Shown: one piece after another, positions 1 through 8,338 of the stretch
How the letters are laid out: each line of letters begins with the position of its first letter
Position numbering within the stretch: position 1 is the stretch's first letter
Assembly: GCA_017521245.1 (NCBI GenBank)
Contig: JAFXDI010000016.1
Coordinates: 1 to 42,150, forward strand
Reading direction: 5' to 3'
DNA: 42,150 nucleotides
Origin: Bacteroidales bacterium
Lineage (GTDB): Bacteria > Bacteroidota > Bacteroidia > Bacteroidales > G3-4614
Program-made: the position numbers and the translations under genes
The notes under the pieces: generated by a model
Databases searched by the model: none
Told to the model about the DNA's origin: nothing
The model's input: only the letters and a program-made list of their open reading frames with translations

Positions 1-1355
1 TCCTCTATTCTTAAGTTAAGTTCTAACTGTTTAGAGTACAATGTAAGAGAAAAATAATCTAAATACTCTTCATTACAACATAAATATAAATATCCATCTT
101 CCTCTACATTGATCATTACTCCTTTTAACTGGTCTAAAGTAGTGAGTGCCTCTGGTTTATTTATGATTTTTCTATCAGAATTGGTTAACACCCAAGTATA
201 TGATGCTCCTTGTACAGCAGAAGTTACATAACTTTTCAATTCATAAACATCACCTTTCTTTACCTCTTTAATTGCACTTCTTTTAGGATTAGCAGAAGTT
301 GGTGTAACTCCTGTTGGTGCAGTATCACCTATCTCCTTGCCTTGAAAATTATAAAATCCAACTACATCTAAAATATCAGAACCAAAAGTTTTATTTTCAG
401 GATTAGTTACTTTCTCTAAACCCTCTTCTAATTCCTCTATTCTTTTACCATAATTTTTTATATACGAATCTATACAAGGCGAGTATTTTAGATTATTCCA
501 ATACCTAAGAGGGATATTCAAGCCTGTACTAAATTTTACACCCTCATCAATAGCGTCCCAATCAACAACAGCATACAATTTTGCAACTAAGCCTGTCTCA
601 AATAAATCAAATTCAATAACACTATTAAGTTCAGGATTTTTTGTTGTTCTAAAATAGAGTGGCGGAACCCCTCCCCCTCTGTTAAACACTACACTCCAAA
701 CTAAATCCCCACTCTCTTGAACGACACTTCTTGAGATTGAGAATAAAGAAAGTTTATCAATAACGAAATCTTCCTTTATAGAAACAATATATAACTCTTT
801 AAAGAATTTATTTACAGTTATATTTTCTGAAATAGTAAATTGTTGCGTTGAAACATCTAATTTATTCAACTCTGTTTTGGTTGCATAAACACTATAATTC
901 AAATTAATAAAAGGAGTAGCCTTCACCTCCCAATAGTCGCCATTCCAAAACAAAGTAACAATAGAGGTTTTTCTTATATTTACAGTGACCGAGTTTACTC
1001 CATTCTTAAAATAAGTAAATATAATTGTTTTTGGGGTTGCATTGGGATTTGCATCAACATCATCACACTCTGCCACATAAAAATAACTCTCTTTTACTCC
1101 AACTTGAGCTTGTGGCACAAAATCGGCAGGAGAATTCCCCTTCTTATCGGTAAGCATACCTTTCATTCCGCTATCTACTCGGTTGGTATCAATCCACTCT
1201 CTATCCAAAGCATTCCACACCCAAACAGAATTTGTCTCCCCATTTATAAAGAACATTCCTGGTTGCGGAGCCATATTTAGGGATAGCACCTCACCTACCC
1301 CATAGTGATAACCTAAAAAATATTTTGTTTTATCTATTTCTATTGAACTATTCAT
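1..1355 (-). CDS. Phage tail/fibre-like structural protein, 3' end cut by window edge
   Basis: An open frame runs on the minus strand from an ATG at 1355-1353 to the window edge with no stop, giving at least 451 residues. The N-terminus begins MNSSIEIDKTKYFLGYHYG, with no signal peptide. The translation is rich in beta-prone, Asn/Thr/Val-rich sequence and has a GGGVPPLYF loop near the middle and a YTWVLTNSDRK segment towards the cut end, as in large tail or receptor-binding proteins of Bacteroidetes phages. It lies 21 nt downstream of an adaptor-like gene in a same-strand run with a capsid-like gene, and that context is the main argument. An adhesin unrelated to phage cannot be excluded. The C-terminus is not visible. 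Confidence 0.5.
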   Translation of the reverse strand, partial: MNSSIEIDKTKYFLGYHYGVGEVLSLNMAPQPGMFFINGETNSVWVWNALDREWIDTNRVDSGMKGMLTDKKGNSPADFVPQAQVGVKESYFYVAECDDVDANPNATPKTIIFTYFKNGVNSVTVNIRKTSIVTLFWNGDYWEVKATPFINLNYSVYATKTELNKLDVSTQQFTISENITVNKFFKELYIVSIKEDFVIDKLSLFSISRSVVQESGDLVWSVVFNRGGGVPPLYFRTTKNPELNSVIEFDLFETGLVAKLYAVVDWDAIDEGVKFSTGLNIPLRYWNNLKYSPCIDSYIKNYGKRIEELEEGLEKVTNPENKTFGSDILDVVGFYNFQGKEIGDTAPTGVTPTSANPKRSAIKEVKKGDVYELKSYVTSAVQGASYTWVLTNSDRKIINKPEALTTLDQLKGVMINVEEDGYLYLCCNEEYLDYFSLTLYSKQLELNLRIE

Positions 1356-1376
1356 AATCTTATTTTATAATTATAT

Positions 1377-1997
1377 TTAACCTACTGATACATGTGTTCG
1401 CATTATTGCAGAGCGTTCGGCATCCCCTAATATTTCGAATACTAACGCTGCTGTGAGATATGTTATTGAGGGCAATAACAACTCGTGTATCTCAATGGGC
1501 GTTGATAAATCGGGAATCTTAACGTATAGGACATCGGCAATTTCGTGTGTACGAACTTCGGGGGGCAAGGAGTAATATTTTATAACTCTATCTCCACTAT
1601 GATTAACCGATAGCACAACCACTGGTTTTGCTCTTCCAGCCATAGTATATGGGTTATTTTGTAACGTTGCCGTAACGCTATTTGAATCCTCAAATCTTGT
1701 AACAGCCTTATCCCAACCTTTCATCCTTAAAAGGGTAATACGTAGCACATCTTTAGGTAAGACTATTTCGCCACTTCCATTTTGATTTTTTATCGGAATC
1801 AAAGTTTTTGAAGCATCAGTTTGTGGCAAAAGGATATTTGGTGCTGCCATAAATACCGCATTTATTGCTTCGGGGAGTTTACTCTCAATATACGACTCTA
1901 CACCTACACCTCCAACCCTCTCAACATCACCACCCGAGAAACCCTCTTCCATATTTATCTTAATTAACTCAATGAGAAGTTCTTTACTATACAACAT
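1377..1997 (-). CDS. Head-tail adaptor/connector-like phage protein
   Basis: 206 residues. The N-terminal third is helical. A central segment resembles the LPxDxLR..xLxMxGWxxxV pattern of phage head-tail adaptor proteins (here LPKDVLRITLLRMKGWDKAV, about residues 80-99). It is followed by a NPYTMAG segment, a PVVVLS strand and a KYYSLPPE turn that fit the same fold, and the C-terminus is helical. In tailed phages such proteins sit under the portal and join head to tail. The gene lies 7 nt downstream of a small head-protein-like gene and two genes after the capsid-like gene, which is the usual phage order. No family search was possible, so the adaptor role is inferred from motif and position. 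Confidence 0.5.
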   Translation of the reverse strand: MLYSKELLIELIKINMEEGFSGGDVERVGGVGVESYIESKLPEAINAVFMAAPNILLPQTDASKTLIPIKNQNGSGEIVLPKDVLRITLLRMKGWDKAVTRFEDSNSVTATLQNNPYTMAGRAKPVVVLSVNHSGDRVIKYYSLPPEVRTHEIADVLYVKIPDLSTPIEIHELLLPSITYLTAALVFEILGDAERSAIMRTHVSVG

Positions 1998-2004
1998 AAC
2001 ACTC

Positions 2005-2376
2005 CTACTCTAAATTTTTAAATAGTAAATTAAAACGTTGGGCAACCTCTTTTATCTTTTTGGGCGAAGTCATCTCCTTTGTAGGCACATTGAAGGGTGC
2101 CTCTTGCAGATATTTACGAGCCTCTTGCCAAGTGGTTATAGTATCAACAACTATTACATTAGAAACAATCTCATTCGCCTCTTCTTGTTGAGAACTCTCA
2201 GCAAAAAATTTTATGCCATAATCGACATCCTCTTCAATTGCCTTTTGTAGCACAGGGTCATTAGTCTCAAAGTAACCCTCTCCTGTATTAGATGCCACAA
2301 ACTTTATTCTCACACTCTTATCTTCTACCCTTATTAAGGAACTAAGGTTTCCTCGGTTTGTTTTATATCGTTTCAT
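2005..2376 (-). CDS. Small protein between capsid-like and adaptor-like genes
   Basis: 123 residues, basic N-terminus (MKRYKTNRGNLSSLIR), no signal peptide or membrane segment. The centre has a pattern of the type GYFETNDPVLQKAIEEDVDYG, seen in short proteins encoded next to capsid genes of Bacteroidetes phages. The C-terminal 40 residues are Lys-rich and helical. It follows the capsid-like gene by 74 nt and precedes the adaptor-like gene by 7 nt, so a head accessory or decoration protein is the likeliest guess. I do not recognise a named family. Confidence 0.45.
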   Translation of the reverse strand: MKRYKTNRGNLSSLIRVEDKSVRIKFVASNTGEGYFETNDPVLQKAIEEDVDYGIKFFAESSQQEEANEIVSNVIVVDTITTWQEARKYLQEAPFNVPTKEMTSPKKIKEVAQRFNLLFKNLE

Positions 2377-2408
2377 AACTATATCTATTTTTTATGTTTA
2401 TATATTGT

Positions 2409-2438
2409 GATAGTTGTCAGGTTTCCCCGACAACTATC
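2409..2438. other. Perfect 10-bp inverted repeat between capsid-like gene and next gene
   Basis: GATAGTTGTC (2409-2418) pairs perfectly with GACAACTATC (2429-2438) across a 10-nt loop. Neither strand has a U-run after it, so it is not a classical terminator. It could be an mRNA processing or stability hairpin that sets expression of the capsid-like gene apart from the genes after it. Confidence 0.5.
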
Positions 2439-2450
2439 TAAGCAAAAAAA

Positions 2451-3839
2451 TTATCCTTTTTTAGGTACAATACGCATATGAGCAGCAGGGTAGCGAAGTG
2501 TTAAACAACTTGCTTCGGTCATAACCACTGCATCGGTGTTGCGAATACCTGCTTTCTTAAGGTCAAGTTTCTGATGACCAAAAGGAACATGAGCCCAACG
2601 AGTTATAAACTCAGGGTCAAAAGCAAATCCGTAATCGCTCATACCGCAATCATCAAATACCTCAGAATACAAGATATAGAACTTACCAAACTTAGAGCGA
2701 ATCTCAGAGAAGTCGATACCCCATTTTACAAACTCATCCTCAGAACTTACCACTTTGGTAACATCAAGTTTATTTATTCTGCCAATAAAGTCGCTGCCAC
2801 CAATAAGCACTTTGCGTTTGTTACCACCGTTACCTGTAAACGCCTCTTTCATCATATCAATAAGGTCGTTTTGAGTAAGTTCCTTTGAGGGATCAAACTC
2901 ATACTCTTTTCCTGCTTGCCACCAGATACCTCCTGTAAGCATTACATTCTCTTTTTTACGAGAGTCGTAAAGAGTATTCTTCACACCAAACATAAAGGTC
3001 TTTTCCATACCCAAACGCATATCGTAGATAGCAGCCTCCTCAGAGTCACTGAAATCCCAAGGAACATTCTTTGCCGCAATTTTTTGGAAAGTTGATTGCT
3101 CAACCTGAATTTTAAATATTTGACAGTTATTTTGCTCCTTAACAGGCAAGGCCTCAAATTGTGCAGTTTGAACATCCAACTCAGTTGCTGCACGTCCCAT
3201 TCTGATAAGAGTTGTTGATGCAGGAATTGAAGGGACACATCCCTCTATTGAGCCAATCTTTTTACCATTAATTGCATAGACATTAAGGTTTCCGTTCTCC
3301 TCTTTACTTGTGATATAGAGAACCAAATCTGATTTAGATTGTGTTACTCCGTCAGCCTCGTAACCCTTTACACCTTGAACAAGCAAAGTTTCAGACACCT
3401 CAAAGATATCGTTGTTGCTTGTGGTAATTGTTACCTTTTGTGCAGCACTTGTTACTGCCGATGCAGTTGGCTCGGTATACGCAACACTCAAAGTGGCTTT
3501 TGTTGGTTTAATATCAACTGAGTAGTAATCGACCACCATAGAGTCGGCTTTACGGGCACCTGCCCAACGCGAAAGTTGGTCAATAGGAGTTGACATCGGA
3601 CGAATCTTTGTAATACGCTCATCTATGGCATTTTTAATAAGACCATCACTGTGGCGAGTTGCAAGAGAACGTGTTAAGGGTTCGCCCGAAACAATTTTAC
3701 CTGCACTTGCTGTTGGTATTACCGCTGCCAATATGCACGATGAATCGGCAGACAAAAACGCTACTATTACTGTAATTGCAATTAGTGCTAAAAGCACCCA
3801 AACTTGATTGTTTTTAATAAACTCAAAAATCTTTTTCAT
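2451..3839 (-). CDS. Major-capsid-like protein (SU10/DUF5309 type) with N-terminal membrane segment
   Basis: 462 residues. The C-terminal half reads like an HK97-fold major capsid protein of the SU10/DUF5309 kind: a long helix and loop ending KTFMFGVKNTLYDS, a MLTGGIWW segment, LTQNDLIDMMKEAF followed by KRKVLIGGSDFIGRINKL, then a WGIDFSEIRSKFGKFYILYS segment and a late FAFDPEFI strand. The middle (about 150-230) looks like an inserted beta-domain. Unusually, residues about 13-35 form one strong hydrophobic segment (VWVLLALIAITVIVAFL) ahead of an Ala-rich stretch, so the N-terminus looks membrane-inserted or cleaved. Normal capsid proteins lack this. The neighbours are scaffold-like (upstream) and adaptor-like (downstream) genes. 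The capsid call rests on pattern recognition only. Confidence 0.55.
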   Translation of the reverse strand: MKKIFEFIKNNQVWVLLALIAITVIVAFLSADSSCILAAVIPTASAGKIVSGEPLTRSLATRHSDGLIKNAIDERITKIRPMSTPIDQLSRWAGARKADSMVVDYYSVDIKPTKATLSVAYTEPTASAVTSAAQKVTITTSNNDIFEVSETLLVQGVKGYEADGVTQSKSDLVLYITSKEENGNLNVYAINGKKIGSIEGCVPSIPASTTLIRMGRAATELDVQTAQFEALPVKEQNNCQIFKIQVEQSTFQKIAAKNVPWDFSDSEEAAIYDMRLGMEKTFMFGVKNTLYDSRKKENVMLTGGIWWQAGKEYEFDPSKELTQNDLIDMMKEAFTGNGGNKRKVLIGGSDFIGRINKLDVTKVVSSEDEFVKWGIDFSEIRSKFGKFYILYSEVFDDCGMSDYGFAFDPEFITRWAHVPFGHQKLDLKKAGIRNTDAVVMTEASCLTLRYPAAHMRIVPKKG

Positions 3840-3986
3840 AATTCGTGTTTAATTTTAAATGTTACTGAATTTTGTTTTTTGCGATGTGATTTCGTTTTGG
3901 CATAAGCCAAAACAATTAGGAATTAGTACGTAGCTACGCTCCAATTATGAATTAGTAATTAATTCCCATTCCTAATTCCTCATTTT
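3840..3986. repeat. Intergenic repeat DNA with hairpins
   Basis: The gap between the scaffold-like and capsid-like genes holds a perfect hairpin, GTTTTGGC / GCCAAAAC (3894-3901 / 3906-3913). A run of AATTAGGAATTAG / CCTAATTCC-type repeats follows, enclosing TACGTAGCTACG. Similar AATTCCTAATT sequence recurs at about 14,860-14,900 and 12,330-12,345, so this is dispersed intergenic repeat DNA. Confidence 0.5.
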
Positions 3987-4733
3987 TTACATGTCCCAGA
4001 CACTCTTTCTGCGACGCAAACCAAACATGGGGGTGAGATCGGCAGAGGTGTCGGTTCTTAACGATTGAGAGGTGGCTGCATCAGATTTATCTTTACTAAA
4101 GATTATTCGTTGATTGCGCCCCTTTACCTCACCTGTCTGTTCTGCAAGATCTACGTCAGTGTCGTAGTTAACACCTTTGAAGAGAGTATCAAGAACTTCA
4201 AAAGAGAAGTCACACATAAATACATGCTCGCATAGGTGACAAACCTTTTCGATAAACATATCGAACTCCTCATCTGTCATACCTTTAGCCTCTTTAAAGC
4301 GTTCAATAGATTTTGCGCTCACTTTCCAGTTCTCCTCAATCTCCTTCTCGGTTTTAGCATAAGTTTGCATACGATCCAAGTAGGCATCGTTCTCTTTACG
4401 AAGTTGCATTAAACGATTTTCATCATAAGCACACTCCAACACGTCGCCACCAAAGTAGCGAACACAAGCAATTAGAGGATCTTCTCCCTCAATTACTGTT
4501 GAGATAAAGCCAGCCATTTTGGGGTTTGATGTAAAGATTCGGGCAAGTTTAGTTTGGTCGTTACGCAACTTCTCAAATCGTTCATCAAGGTCAGCATCAT
4601 AACTTGCAAGTACCTCAAACAACTCATCATCACTATCAAAATTTCTGTCGGGGAAATGTTTGATAAGTCTCTTCACGATTACTCCGCGTGATGATTCGGG
4701 CAGAGTCTCGTCGTTTTCATAAAAGTTTTTCAT
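3987..4733 (-). CDS. Hypothetical protein; scaffold-like by position and composition
   Basis: 248 residues, no signal peptide or membrane segment. It is strongly charged and predominantly helical, with an acidic N-terminus, a central stretch likely to form coiled coil (about 100-150), and a Cys/His cluster CHLCEHVFMC at about 165-174. The C-terminal 60 residues look disordered and end in a basic tail, FGLRRRKSVWDM. It is the first gene of the minus-strand run, immediately before the capsid-like gene, where tailed phages often place a scaffold or prohead protein. No protease motif was seen. The function is inferred only from context; the Cys/His cluster could be a metal site and would be unusual in a scaffold. 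Confidence 0.4.
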   Translation of the reverse strand: MKNFYENDETLPESSRGVIVKRLIKHFPDRNFDSDDELFEVLASYDADLDERFEKLRNDQTKLARIFTSNPKMAGFISTVIEGEDPLIACVRYFGGDVLECAYDENRLMQLRKENDAYLDRMQTYAKTEKEIEENWKVSAKSIERFKEAKGMTDEEFDMFIEKVCHLCEHVFMCDFSFEVLDTLFKGVNYDTDVDLAEQTGEVKGRNQRIIFSKDKSDAATSQSLRTDTSADLTPMFGLRRRKSVWDM

Positions 4734-4739
4734 AAAATA

Positions 4740-5091
4740 AAATAATTAATTAGTATTTTACCACACTATTGTGGTGTTTTTACACTGCAAAGAAAATACT
4801 AATATGAGAGCGATAACTGGTAAATTTATATGAAGTGATGAAAAGGGGGAGTTGTTAGTTTTTAGTTGTTAGTTGAGAAACTTTTGTTTCTCTAACACAC
4901 TCTCGCTCGGCATAGTTTTAGTAAACTTAACTCTGCTCTCTCTTAATCTGGAGTTTGTTAGTTTAATTCAGAAAAATGTTATATTTACCTATAATACAAA
5001 TATTTAAGAATTTGCATTTTTTAGTGTTAATATTTTTTTGTAATATTGCATTGTAATACGATTTAATAAAAACTGAAACTTAAAATATATT
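4740..5091. repeat. Intergenic region with dispersed repeats between capsid-like cluster and dpp7
   Basis: About 350 nt without a gene. ACCACA/TGTGGT (around 4760-4775) forms a short hairpin. 4852-4880 carries TTAGTTTTTAGTTGTTAGTT repeats. About 4899-4947 is a degenerate copy of the repeat with core CTCGCTCGGCATA...CTCTGCTCTC, also found near 12.41, 14.92 and 17.02 kb. I see no att-like direct repeat that would mark a prophage end, and no convincing consensus promoter for either flanking gene. Confidence 0.5.
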
Positions 5092-7248
5092 ATGCTTAAA
5101 AGATTTTTATTTGTTACTGCTTTGGCAGTTTTAAGCCCCGCTATAATGGTGGCTGATGAGGGTATGTGGTTGTTGCCTTTTTTAAAGCAACAAAATAGTG
5201 AGTCGTTAAAGAAGTTGGGGTTGAAATTGGAGGTTGATGATATATATTCGCCCGATGAGGTTTCGCTTAAAGATGCTATCGTTGTGTTTGGCAAGGGTTG
5301 TACTGGTGAGGTTATCTCGGATGAGGGTTTGATTCTTACTAACCACCACTGCGGTTACTCTTGGATTCAACAACATAGTTCGGTTGATCACGACTACTTG
5401 ACTGATGGTTTTTGGGCTTACTCTAAAAGCGAGGAGTTACCTACTCCCGGTTTGGAGGTGCGTTTCATTGACCGTATTGTTGATGTTACTGACTCTATTA
5501 AGGTTGCTGTTGAAGAGGCTGGTGACCCTATGAAGGCTTATGACCTTATGTTCTTGAACAAGATGAGTAAGCGTTTGGCTGGTGAGGAGTTTATTAAAGA
5601 GAATCCTTTTGTTGAGGTTGTTATCAAGCCTTTCTACGGTGGTAACAAGTTCTTTATGTTCTACCAAACTGTTTATAAGGATGTGAGAATGGTGGGTACT
5701 CCTCCCTCTTCTATTGGTAAGTTTGGTTACGATACTGACAACTGGATGTGGCCTCGTCACACTGGCGACTTCTCACTCTTCCGCGTTTATACCGATAAGG
5801 ATGGCAAGGCTGCTGAGTATAGTGCAGACAACATTCCTATGAAACCTAAACATCACTTGCCTATCTCGCTTAAGGGTGTTGAGCAAGGCGACTACTCTAT
5901 GACTATTGGTTTCCCTGGTACTACTAACCGCTACGATATTTCTGAGGAGATTATCCACTACCGCGATATTGTTAATGCTGCTCGTATTGAGATGCGTGGT
6001 GTTCGCCTTGAGGTATTGGATAAGTTGATGCAAGCCGATGATAAGGTGCGTATTCAGTATGCTTCAAAATATGCAAGTTCAAGTAACTACTGGAAAAACG
6101 CTATTGGTATGAATCGTGGCGTTAAGAAACTTTCGGTTATTGATAGCAAGTTGAAGGCTGAGAAGGAGTATCGCGATTGGGCATATGCTAACAATATGCC
6201 TCAATATGCTGAGGCTCTTGATAATATGATTACTGCTTTGCGTAATCTTTATCCTATTAAGTATCAACGTCAAATGATGACCGAAGGTTTATCTACTGCT
6301 GTTGAGTTCTCAAAGGTTCCAAGTGCCGATGCTCTTATCAAAGCGATAGAGAGCAAAGATAAAGAGGCTATTGATAAAGAGATTAAGGCTTACAAAGAGG
6401 CTTATGCTAAGTTCAACAATAAGGATTACGATCCTGAGGTTGATCGTCAAGTTGCTAAGGCTATGATTAAGAAATATATCTCGATGTTCTCGGCAGAGGA
6501 GCGTCCCGATGTGTTTGCTTTCATTGACAAGAAATACAAGGGTGATACTGATAAATTTATTGATGATTGTTTTGATAAATCGGTTTTTGCCGACTCCGCT
6601 AAGTTCAATAAGTTTATGGAGAAACCTTCGGTTAAGGTGTTGAAAAACGACCTTATGCTTAAATATGCTAACTCGGTTAGAGAGAAGATTCGCAACCTTG
6701 CTTTTGCTACTAAAGCATACAACAAGGATTTGACTTTGGCTAAGCAGGTTTATATTGAAGGTTTGTTGAAGATGCGTGAGGGTACTCCTGTTTATCCCGA
6801 TGCCAACTTCACTATCCGTCTCTCTGCCGGTCAGGTACAACCTTACAAACCTGCCGATGCTGTTTCGTATAACTTCTTTACCACAATGGAGGGGATATTT
6901 GAGAAAGAGGACAGCACCAACTATGAGTTTGAGGTTCCTGCAAAACTTAAAGAGATTTGGTTGAATAAGGATTATGGTCGCTACGCCGAAGAGGATGGTC
7001 GTATGATTGTAAACATTATATCTTCAAACGATATTACAGGCGGTAACTCAGGCAGTCCGCTTATCAATGGTAATGGAGAGTTGATTGGTTTGGCGTTTGA
7101 CGGTAACTGGGAGGCTATGAGTGGCGATATTATTTTTGAGCCTAATATGCAACGTACCATCTCGGTTGATATTCGCTATGTTATGCTTATCATAGAGAAG
7201 TTTGCTGGAGCCATGAACATTATTGATGAGATTGACTTTGTTGAGTAA
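5092..7248 (+). CDS. S46 family dipeptidyl-peptidase, DPP7-type
   Basis: 718 residues with a signal peptide (about 1-21), so exported to the periplasm. S46 peptidases remove dipeptides from the N-termini of peptides, feeding asaccharolytic or peptide-based growth. The triad is visible: His86 in TNHHCGY, Asp226 in WPRHTGDFSLFR and Ser653 in GGNSGSPLIN. The specificity residue lies 18 positions after the serine. It is Gly671 (LAFDGNWEAMSGD), as in Porphyromonas DPP7, which prefers bulky hydrophobic P1 residues; DPP11 has Arg there and takes Asp/Glu. The helical domain (about 270-560) that caps the active site is present. Length is typical for the family. A terminator follows, so it is probably monocistronic. 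Confidence 0.93.
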   Translation: MLKRFLFVTALAVLSPAIMVADEGMWLLPFLKQQNSESLKKLGLKLEVDDIYSPDEVSLKDAIVVFGKGCTGEVISDEGLILTNHHCGYSWIQQHSSVDHDYLTDGFWAYSKSEELPTPGLEVRFIDRIVDVTDSIKVAVEEAGDPMKAYDLMFLNKMSKRLAGEEFIKENPFVEVVIKPFYGGNKFFMFYQTVYKDVRMVGTPPSSIGKFGYDTDNWMWPRHTGDFSLFRVYTDKDGKAAEYSADNIPMKPKHHLPISLKGVEQGDYSMTIGFPGTTNRYDISEEIIHYRDIVNAARIEMRGVRLEVLDKLMQADDKVRIQYASKYASSSNYWKNAIGMNRGVKKLSVIDSKLKAEKEYRDWAYANNMPQYAEALDNMITALRNLYPIKYQRQMMTEGLSTAVEFSKVPSADALIKAIESKDKEAIDKEIKAYKEAYAKFNNKDYDPEVDRQVAKAMIKKYISMFSAEERPDVFAFIDKKYKGDTDKFIDDCFDKSVFADSAKFNKFMEKPSVKVLKNDLMLKYANSVREKIRNLAFATKAYNKDLTLAKQVYIEGLLKMREGTPVYPDANFTIRLSAGQVQPYKPADAVSYNFFTTMEGIFEKEDSTNYEFEVPAKLKEIWLNKDYGRYAEEDGRMIVNIISSNDITGGNSGSPLINGNGELIGLAFDGNWEAMSGDIIFEPNMQRTISVDIRYVMLIIEKFAGAMNIIDEIDFVE

Positions 7249-7268
7249 TTGACCGAAAATCTATATAC

Positions 7269-7302
7269 TTCCCCTCTCTATTCGTAGGGAGGGGGATTTT
7301 AA
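7269..7302 (+). terminator. Rho-independent terminator after dpp7-like gene
   Basis: A stem of about ten pairs with a single bulged G (TCCCCTCTCT against AGGGAGGGGGA), loop ATTCGT, followed by TTTTAATTT. It lies 20 nt after the stop codon. Confidence 0.65.
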
Positions 7303-7335
7303 TTTATTCGTACAAGATGTTAATTTCTAATTTAT

Positions 7336-7776
7336 ATGAAACTTACTGATGTATGGTTTACTGCTTTGGCTGAGGATGAAGCCGGTAAAACAATTATTAT
7401 TAGCGGAAGAGATAACATTGAGGCTTTTAGAGTTAGCGGAAAGTTTAAAAACAGGATTGAGGTTACTTGGAGTTACAACGGTGATGGGATGCCTACCGAT
7501 GAGGAGGCTAAGTTGATGGAGAGTGTTGGTGATGCTCTTCGCTCGGGTGCCGAGAAAAATAAACTTGCTATTCTTACCGGTGTATATACTGGTGGGGGTA
7601 AACGTATCTGGGTGTTTTACAGTCGCCACACCGGTGCTTTTGGAGAGATGCTTAACGAGGCTTTAGCATCGTTTGAGTTATTGCCTATCACTATCTACTC
7701 TGAGATTGATATGGATTGGGATGACTATCTTGGTACTTTAGAATTGAAGTGCTGTTCTGATAGTGATGAAGAGTAG
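7336..7776 (+). CDS. DUF695 domain protein
   Basis: 146 residues, cytoplasmic (no signal peptide or membrane segment). The sequence fits DUF695: an N-terminal WFTALAEDEAG strand, an RIEVTWSYNGDGMPTDEEA segment, AILTGVYTGGGKRIWVFYSR and an acidic C-terminus (SDSDEE). Family members are small proteins of unknown biochemical function, sometimes tied to regulation or cell-surface processes; none of that can be read here. It lies 56 nt before a small lipoprotein gene on the same strand and may be cotranscribed with it. Confidence 0.8.
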   Translation: MKLTDVWFTALAEDEAGKTIIISGRDNIEAFRVSGKFKNRIEVTWSYNGDGMPTDEEAKLMESVGDALRSGAEKNKLAILTGVYTGGGKRIWVFYSRHTGAFGEMLNEALASFELLPITIYSEIDMDWDDYLGTLELKCCSDSDEE

Positions 7777-7831
7777 AGTTTAGAATTTAAAGGTCATAGA
7801 GAGTTTAAAGAGTTTAAACGAAAGAGATAAT

Positions 7832-8191
7832 ATGAAATTTTTTATTGGAATATCACTTCTCTTATTTATTGCATCTTGTACTGCACCTTTGACTAATAGG
7901 TTTGAGGAGTGCGTAAGTGATATTGAAACAAACCACGAGGAGTGGAGTCAGGAGGATTGGAATCTATCGCAAGAGGAGTACAACAAACTTCTCAAGGAGT
8001 ATGAAGAGAATTATGACACATACACTCAAGAGGAGAAGAGTGCCATAGATAGAGCAATAGGCCGTTACAATGGTATGATTCTTAAACATGGTATTGAGGA
8101 GTTTGGAAACACTATCGAGGAGTTTGGCAAACGTCTGCCTTCGTTAATTGAGGGTTTTGGCAGCGCATTTGAAGAGAATGACTCTAAATAG
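7832..8191 (+). CDS. Small helical lipoprotein
   Basis: 119 residues. A lipoprotein signal (MKFFIGISLLLFIASC) puts the lipidated Cys at position 16. The mature part is acidic and helical, with heptad-like EE.SQEDWNLSQEEYNKLLKEYEENY periodicity and a C-terminal FGNTIEEFGKRLPSLIEGFG amphipathic stretch. It resembles a Bacteroidetes lipoprotein family listed as DUF6565, but I am not certain. The residues after Cys (TAPLTN) lack the acidic surface-export signal, so periplasmic-facing anchoring is more likely. Role unknown. Confidence 0.7.
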   Translation: MKFFIGISLLLFIASCTAPLTNRFEECVSDIETNHEEWSQEDWNLSQEEYNKLLKEYEENYDTYTQEEKSAIDRAIGRYNGMILKHGIEEFGNTIEEFGKRLPSLIEGFGSAFEENDSK

Positions 8192-8213
8192 AGTCAATTT
8201 ATGTTTGATGCTA

Positions 8214-8246
8214 TTGCATTTTTCTCACGGATTTGCACTATCTTTG
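8214..8246 (+). promoter_or_regulatory. Bacteroidetes-type promoter for the DUF1599-tpiA operon
   Basis: The -7 element TATCTTTG (8239-8246) fits TAnnTTTG, with a TTG at 8214-8216 about 22 nt upstream. It lies 92 nt before the DUF1599 start, and the leader is filled with repeat sequence. Confidence 0.55.
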
Positions 8247-8260
8247 TAACTAAATTAGTC

Positions 8261-8337
8261 TTGTGCTACGGAGGACTTTGTCGTAGCCGAAAACTAACAA
8301 CTAAAAACTAACAACTAAAAACTAAAGACTAAAGGTC
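8261..8337. repeat. Dispersed TTAGTTGTTAGT-family repeat in 5' leader
   Basis: A CTACGGAGGACTTTGTCGTAG hairpin is followed by several AACTAACAACTAAAAACT units, the reverse complement of the TTAGTTGTTAGTTTT units at 4.85, 22.6, 24.2 and 25.6 kb. It lies between the predicted promoter and the DUF1599 start. Confidence 0.6.
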
Positions 8338-8338
8338 A

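Noticed and set aside
4733..5091. Prophage attachment site at the right end of the capsid-like cluster
   Set aside because: No direct repeat, integrase or tRNA gene was found here; the only repeats are dispersed intergenic elements found elsewhere too.
6310..6840. Long minus-strand ORF inside the S46 peptidase gene
   Set aside because: It lies antisense within a gene with complete S46 motifs, and its translation has no recognisable domain; other ORFs inside this gene are likewise shadows.
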